DNA of 54,999 bases. Source: Gammaproteobacteria bacterium (GTDB lineage: Bacteria > Pseudomonadota > Gammaproteobacteria > JABHGC01). A program made the translations under genes and the position numbers. Positions 50,693 to 54,999 of the stretch are shown piece by piece. Positions within the stretch are counted from its first letter, which is position 1. The number at the start of each line of letters is the position of its first letter. Location: positions 93,873 through 148,871 of the forward strand of contig JALWTS010000039.1 in the NCBI GenBank assembly GCA_027077805.1, in the 5' to 3' direction. Under the pieces are notes generated by a model. The model was not told the origin of the DNA. It did no database searches and saw nothing but the letters and a program-made list of their open reading frames with translations.

Positions 50693-52340
50693 CTCGTTTG
50701 GTAATTAGCCATTGTTGGGCAATCGATAAGATATTATTAACCACCCAATATAATACTAAGCCAGAAGGGAAAAAAGCAAACATTACGGTAAAAACGATTG
50801 GCATCATCATCATGACTTTTTTCTGGATAGGATCTAACGGTGCGGGATTAAGATGTTGTTGTACCAACATACTTGCCCCCATAATTAAGGGCAATACAAA
50901 ATAAGGGTCCTTGATTGATAAATCTTCAATCCATAAAATAAATGGGGCTTGTCTTAATTCCACGCTTTCCAATAATACCCAATATAAGGAAATAAATACG
51001 GGAATTTGTACTAAGATGGGTAAACATCCCCCTAATGGATTGATTTTTTCTTTTTTATACAATTCCATCATGGCTTGATTCATACGTTGTCTGTCATCAC
51101 CATAACGTTCTTTTAAACTTTGTAGTTTAGGATGCAGTTTACGCATATTTGCCATGGAACGAAAACTGGTTTCGGATAATTTATAAAAGACCAGTTTAAT
51201 TAATACCGTTACCATGATAATGGCCCAACCCCAATTACCCAACCATTGGTGAAACCATTTTAACAACCAAAAAATGGGTTGTGCAATCACTGTCAAATAA
51301 CCATAATCCACCGTCAATTCTAAACCTGTTGCTAATTTAGCCAGTTCATCTTGAATTTTAGGGCCAATATAAAGCGTTGATTTAAATTGTGCTTGTTGTT
51401 TTGCTGGCACTTCAATTTGAGGGGAAACCGAACCTAAGACATAACGATTTTCTGATAAGACTTTGCTGTAGTATTGGTAATCTTGTGCTTTCGGTGGCAC
51501 CCAAGAAGCGATAAAATAATGTTCGATAATCGCTAACCAACCATGATTGATAGTGCGTTTTAAGGCGTTTTCTTCCATATCACTAAAGGGGATTTTTTGA
51601 TATTTATCTTGAGGACTGTAAATGACACCACCTGTGTAAGTGTAAACCATACCATATCTTTTCCCATGGTGAGGGTCTTGACGTTGCAATTGCGTGTACT
51701 GACTGCCTTTCCATACTTCTTCCGAATGATTGCTGACAGTATCCACTAGCTCAATATCATAACTGCCACGTTTAAACGTATAAGTACGGGTTATCTGAAT
51801 ATCTTGTTGTTGCCAATAAAGTTCTACTGTTAATTGTTCTTGGTTATCATCTAAATGATAACTGCTTTGTTTACTAGTAAATTGGCTTTTGTGATTGGGT
51901 GCAAGCCTATTTTCATTTAGCAGTCCTGATTGGGCAATAAATAATTTGCCTCTTTGTTCATTCATTAATGGAAATGGACGGCTGTCATTTAAAGCAATGG
52001 GATATTGTAATAAGTTAGCTTGACGAATATCCCCCCCTATGGTGCTAATTTTGATATTAAAGACATCTGTCATAACATCAATCATTTGTACAGACGTATC
52101 CGTAACCGTCTCAACGATAGCATCCGCACCCTGTGGTGTTAATTGCTCATCTGGTAACACGGGTAATTCTTCGCGATGATTATTCGTAATGGTATTATCC
52201 GTATTGGCATTATGGCTTGTTTGCGATTGCGGATTATTGATCGGTGATTGTGGTAGGCCATAGTCAATTTGCCATTGATTCCATAACATCATTCCTACTA
52301 AAAATAAGGCAATAATTAAAATAAGTCGTTGATTATCCAT
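50673..52340 (-). CDS. yidC: membrane protein insertase YidC
   Basis: YidC inserts membrane proteins such as the F0 c subunit, alone or with Sec. The 555-residue form is Gram-negative. The first helix (LILIIALFLVGMMLW) is followed by a large periplasmic beta domain (about 60-340). The conserved five-helix core begins near residue 355 and includes FRSMANMRKLHPKL (with the key arginine) and NPLGGCLPILVQIPVFI. It ends in a short basic tail. Its start overlaps rnpA by 8 bases. yidD, usually between rnpA and yidC, is absent. Confidence 0.96.
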   Translation of the reverse strand: MDNQRLILIIALFLVGMMLWNQWQIDYGLPQSPINNPQSQTSHNANTDNTITNNHREELPVLPDEQLTPQGADAIVETVTDTSVQMIDVMTDVFNIKISTIGGDIRQANLLQYPIALNDSRPFPLMNEQRGKLFIAQSGLLNENRLAPNHKSQFTSKQSSYHLDDNQEQLTVELYWQQQDIQITRTYTFKRGSYDIELVDTVSNHSEEVWKGSQYTQLQRQDPHHGKRYGMVYTYTGGVIYSPQDKYQKIPFSDMEENALKRTINHGWLAIIEHYFIASWVPPKAQDYQYYSKVLSENRYVLGSVSPQIEVPAKQQAQFKSTLYIGPKIQDELAKLATGLELTVDYGYLTVIAQPIFWLLKWFHQWLGNWGWAIIMVTVLIKLVFYKLSETSFRSMANMRKLHPKLQSLKERYGDDRQRMNQAMMELYKKEKINPLGGCLPILVQIPVFISLYWVLLESVELRQAPFILWIEDLSIKDPYFVLPLIMGASMLVQQHLNPAPLDPIQKKVMMMMPIVFTVMFAFFPSGLVLYWVVNNILSIAQQWLITKRVEEGAK

Positions 52341-52734
52341 GTTGATCCATGTGCATTTTGATTAGTTTTTGCCAATGTCGTGCTAATGATTGACGTAATT
52401 GTTGATTAGTCTGTTCTACTATCCCTGCTTTTGCAAACACAACAATATCTATCGCGGGTAATTGCTGTTGATGTTGCCGAAAATATTCTCGAACAATACG
52501 TTTAATACGATTACGTTGTACTGCATGTCGGGCCACTTTTTTGCGAATCGCTAATCCTAAACGAGGATATTGTTGTTGATTGTTGCAAATACTTAAACTA
52601 AAATAACGATCTGATAGACGAATATGATGTTTTAAAACTCGTCGATAATCGCTTGCCTTGAGTAAACGATAATGACGAGGATATTTATTGCTGGTTAATT
52701 CAAGTTGTGCTGAATTAGACCGCAAGTTTCGCAC
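52333..52734 (-). CDS. rnpA: ribonuclease P protein component
   Basis: This is the protein subunit of RNase P (133 aa), which helps the catalytic RNA bind pre-tRNA. The basic RNR-type signature [19 protein letters not shown] is clear. The start taken is a GTG at 52734 inside the end of rpmH (20-base overlap). A TTG nine bases later is possible. The N-terminus is longer than in E. coli by about ten residues. Confidence 0.92.
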   Translation of the reverse strand: MRNLRSNSAQLELTSNKYPRHYRLLKASDYRRVLKHHIRLSDRYFSLSICNNQQQYPRLGLAIRKKVARHAVQRNRIKRIVREYFRQHQQQLPAIDIVVFAKAGIVEQTNQQLRQSLARHWQKLIKMHMDQHG

Positions 52735-52849
52735 GACCCCGATTACGTCTTGCTTGAATTACTTTACGTCCACCACGAGTGCTCATACGGTTACGAAAGC
52801 CATGAGTACGAATACGTTTTAAGTTACTAGGTTGAAAAGTGCGTTTCAT
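52715..52849 (-). CDS. rpmH: 50S ribosomal protein L34
   Basis: L34 is 44 residues long, highly basic and almost invariant: [18 protein letters not shown], then a Gly/Arg-rich tail ending RAKLAV. The ATG at 52849 is chosen because the longer upstream frame adds non-family residues. It heads the rpmH-rnpA-yidC-mnmE block with overlapping starts. Confidence 0.97.
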   Translation of the reverse strand: MKRTFQPSNLKRIRTHGFRNRMSTRGGRKVIQARRNRGRAKLAV

Positions 52850-52889
52850 ATTATTTTCCAATTGCTTGTATTGAGATAAACGAGTGCAG

Positions 52890-52918
52890 ATTTTACCGAA
52901 AAGCACTAAGTTATGCAA
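52890..52918 (-). promoter_or_regulatory. sigma-70 promoter of rpmH
   Basis: On the minus strand TTGCAT (52918-52913) and TAAAAT (52895-52890) are separated by exactly 17 bases. The leader to the rpmH ATG is about 35 bases. It stands back to back with the dnaN promoter, 10 bases apart. Confidence 0.75.
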
Positions 52919-52928
52919 TCAATATCAC

Positions 52929-52956
52929 TTGAAAAACCTAATTAGTTTGTTATATT
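52929..52956 (+). promoter_or_regulatory. sigma-70 promoter of dnaN
   Basis: TTGAAA (52929-52934) and TATATT (52951-52956) are 16 bases apart, just upstream of dnaN. Its presence fits dnaN being first in its transcription unit, with no dnaA before it. Confidence 0.7.
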
Positions 52957-52985
52957 GTTGCTAATATTTTTAAAAGATGACTACC

Positions 52986-54095
52986 ATGAAATTATCAATT
53001 GCTAGAGATGTGTTGTTAAAAGCCTTACAACAAATTAGTGGTGTAGTGGAACGTCGCCAAACCTTGCCTATTTTGTCGAATATATTATTTAAAGTCCAAC
53101 AGCAACGCTTAACCATTATTGCCACGGATTTAGAAGTAGAATTAATTAATCATTGTTCGATTGAAAGCTACGATGACTTTAGTTTTACCCTACCTGCCAA
53201 AAAATTGTTTGATATTTGCCGTGCCTTACCTGAACAATCAAGCGTTGATATTAAAATTGACAATCAACGTGCTATCTTACGCAGTGGCAAAAGTCGTTTT
53301 ACTTTAACGACTTTAGTCGCCGATGAATTTCCCTATTTTGATGGACTAAGCGGTATTCATCACTTTCCTATTATGCAGAAACTACTCAAAAAATTAATTG
53401 ATAAAACCCATTTTTGCATGGCCGTACAAGATGTACGTTATTATTTAAATGGTTTATTAATTGAATTACAAGCGAATAGTATTCGTGCGGTTGCAACCGA
53501 TGGTCATCGCCTAGCGGTTTGTGAACAATCCATTGATTTAGCCACAATTCCTGAACCTTACCAATTGATCATTCCTCGTAAAGGTGTGTTAGAGTTACTA
53601 AAATTATTGCATGATAGTGATGATTTAGTAGAATGTAGTGTGGGTGCTAATCATATTAGTCTTGGTTTTGATCATATGGTCTTTACCTCTAAATTGCTGG
53701 ATGGTCATTACCCTGACTACAATCGAGTCATTCCCGATGATATTGAGAAAGAAGTCGTGCTTGATCGGGCATTATTTAAGCAGGCCTTGCAACGAGTGGC
53801 AATTTTATCTAATGAAAAGCATCGTGCCGTTAGATTAGTATTACAACAAAAACAATTAAAAATCTTCGCTCACAATCCTGAACACGACGAAGCGGAAGAA
53901 GAAATTGAAGTGGTCAGTTTTAATAGTTCAGAGACCTTGGAAATTGGTTTTAATGCTAATTATATTATTGATGCAATTTCTAGTATGGAATCCGACACTC
54001 TGGCATTGCGTTTAAATAATATTAACAGCAGTGCGTTGCTAGTAGGCATTGATGATAAAGTTTGTCGTTATGTGGTAATGCCTATTCGACTCTAA
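52986..54095 (+). CDS. dnaN: DNA polymerase III beta subunit (sliding clamp)
   Basis: The beta clamp (369 aa from the ATG at 52986) encircles DNA as a dimer and tethers polymerase III. The opening MKLSIARDVLLKALQQISGV, then RRQTLPILSNILF, and the C-terminal YVVMPIRL are typical. An ATG nine bases upstream would add three residues. The gene is divergent from rpmH with no dnaA in between, and is followed 16 bases later by a dienoyl-CoA reductase gene, not recF. Confidence 0.96.
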   Translation: MKLSIARDVLLKALQQISGVVERRQTLPILSNILFKVQQQRLTIIATDLEVELINHCSIESYDDFSFTLPAKKLFDICRALPEQSSVDIKIDNQRAILRSGKSRFTLTTLVADEFPYFDGLSGIHHFPIMQKLLKKLIDKTHFCMAVQDVRYYLNGLLIELQANSIRAVATDGHRLAVCEQSIDLATIPEPYQLIIPRKGVLELLKLLHDSDDLVECSVGANHISLGFDHMVFTSKLLDGHYPDYNRVIPDDIEKEVVLDRALFKQALQRVAILSNEKHRAVRLVLQQKQLKIFAHNPEHDEAEEEIEVVSFNSSETLEIGFNANYIIDAISSMESDTLALRLNNINSSALLVGIDDKVCRYVVMPIRL

Positions 54096-54111
54096 TATCA
54101 GAGCGTTGAGC

Positions 54112-54999
54112 ATGCCTTATGTTCACTACCCAAATTTATTTACCCCACTTACTATAGCTAAGACTACACTAGCGAATCGTATTGTCATGGGTGCGATGCA
54201 CACAGGTTTAGAAGATAATCCTCAGGATTTTACTAAATTAGTAAAATTTTATCAGCGTCGTGCACAAGCAGAACTTGCCTTAATTATTACAGGTGGTTTT
54301 TCGCCAAATACTGCGGGTTGTTTAGCACCTAATGCGGCTAAGTTAGATAATCCTAAACAAATAGCCGTTCATCAACAATTGACCCAAGCGGTGCATAAGT
54401 ATGCCAGTAAAATTTGTTTACAAATTTTACACGCAGGACGTTATGCGATGCACCAATCATTAGTTGCTCCCAGTGCCATACCCTCACCTTTGCATAAATT
54501 TATGCCCAAAGCCTTAACTGACATAGAAATCCAACAAACCATTCAAGACTATACTAATACTGCTGTATTAGCTCAACAATCAGGATATGATGGTATTGAA
54601 ATTATGGGTTCCGAAGGCTATTTAATTCATCAATTTATTAGTCCCTATACTAATCAACGTCAAGACCATTGGGGACAAACAGCAAGTAACCGCAATCAAT
54701 TTGCTTTAACGATTGTCGAACAAATCCGCCAAGCAGTTGGCTTGGATTTCCTGATTATCTTCCGCTTATCACTAATTGACCTATTACCCAATCAAGGCAA
54801 TCAATGGCATGAAACAATTGCCCTTGCACAAGCATTACAACAAGCAGGTGTTGATGCGATTAATACAGGGATTGGTTGGCATGAGTCTCGAATTCCAACC
54901 ATTGCGAATATTGTGCCTGAAGCAGGTTTTTCTAAAATTACTGCAAAACTAAAACCTTATCTCAATATTCCGATTATTACGGCTAATCGTATTAATACC
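54112..54999 (+). CDS. fadH: 2,4-dienoyl-CoA reductase / NADH:flavin oxidoreductase (5' part)
   Basis: The frame is open from the ATG at 54112 to the window end (296 codons), so the gene is truncated by the edge. The N-terminal TIM barrel of the old-yellow-enzyme type is clear: YPNLFTPLTIAKTTLANRIV, ILHAGRYA (active-site His region) and GIEIMGSEGYLIHQFISP. This fits FadH, which uses NADPH, FMN and an iron-sulfur cluster to reduce unsaturated fatty acyl-CoA. The cluster cysteines and the NAD(P) domain would lie beyond the window. Related enoate or trimethylamine dehydrogenase-type enzymes are possible. Confidence 0.85.
   Translation, partial: MPYVHYPNLFTPLTIAKTTLANRIVMGAMHTGLEDNPQDFTKLVKFYQRRAQAELALIITGGFSPNTAGCLAPNAAKLDNPKQIAVHQQLTQAVHKYASKICLQILHAGRYAMHQSLVAPSAIPSPLHKFMPKALTDIEIQQTIQDYTNTAVLAQQSGYDGIEIMGSEGYLIHQFISPYTNQRQDHWGQTASNRNQFALTIVEQIRQAVGLDFLIIFRLSLIDLLPNQGNQWHETIALAQALQQAGVDAINTGIGWHESRIPTIANIVPEAGFSKITAKLKPYLNIPIITANRINT

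Overview
The window is a chromosomal segment of an AT-rich gammaproteobacterium. The evidence is the atpIBEFHAGDC-glmU-glmS block, homoserine kinase divergent from polA, the ubiK-comM pair, YicC, ThiC, and rpmH-rnpA-yidC-mnmE beside dnaN. A filamentous sulfur-oxidiser relative (Thiotrichales/Beggiatoa-like) is my guess from base composition and the mix of Ser/Thr kinase, FHA and FGE-type proteins. I cannot confirm it. I see no insertion sequence, prophage, CRISPR array, tRNA or rRNA.

Layout. 0-4 kb: a minus-strand run of thrB, a TRAP permease pair (dctQ, dctM) and a double-FHA protein, diverging from polA (4.1-6.8 kb). 6.9-17.1 kb: glmS, glmU and the full F0F1 ATP synthase operon on the minus strand, with a strong promoter before atpI and an intrinsic terminator between atpC and glmU. 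17.4-22.3 kb: ubiK-comM, a TgpA-type transglutaminase, an ElyC/YdcF-like protein, and a 41-residue membrane protein. 22.5-28 kb: pncB-nadE-rsmA facing ispH and a Rossmann-fold protein. 27.9-30.5 kb: a compact pqiAB pair and an unknown 140-residue protein. 30.6-33 kb (minus): a cobalamin adenosyltransferase, a sulfotransferase and a PIN/antitoxin pair in one overlapping chain, behind nadD. 33.2-40 kb: a two-gene WGR/HEAT plus SWIM zinc-finger module coupled to lipB, then lipA. 40.1-48.5 kb: a secreted FlgO-like/FGE protein, parB, parA, a frameshifted rsmG, yicC, a membrane Ser/Thr kinase and thiC. 48.6-55 kb: a Pcm-like methyltransferase, mnmE, yidC, rnpA, rpmH, then dnaN and a partial 2,4-dienoyl-CoA reductase reading the other way.

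Three origin-type blocks (rpmH-rnpA-yidC-mnmE; rsmG-parA-parB; atpI...glmS) lie on the same strand and in the canonical gammaproteobacterial order, but are separated by unrelated genes. dnaA, recF, gyrB, mnmG and yidD are missing from their usual places. Themes shared by the genes are NAD synthesis (pncB, nadE, nadD), lipoate synthesis (lipB, lipA), cell-wall precursor supply (glmU, glmS) and phospho-signalling (Ser/Thr kinase and FHA protein). The best candidates for something little described are the WGR/HEAT-SWIM module, the dnaA-less rpmH/dnaN junction, and the A9-tract frameshift in rsmG.
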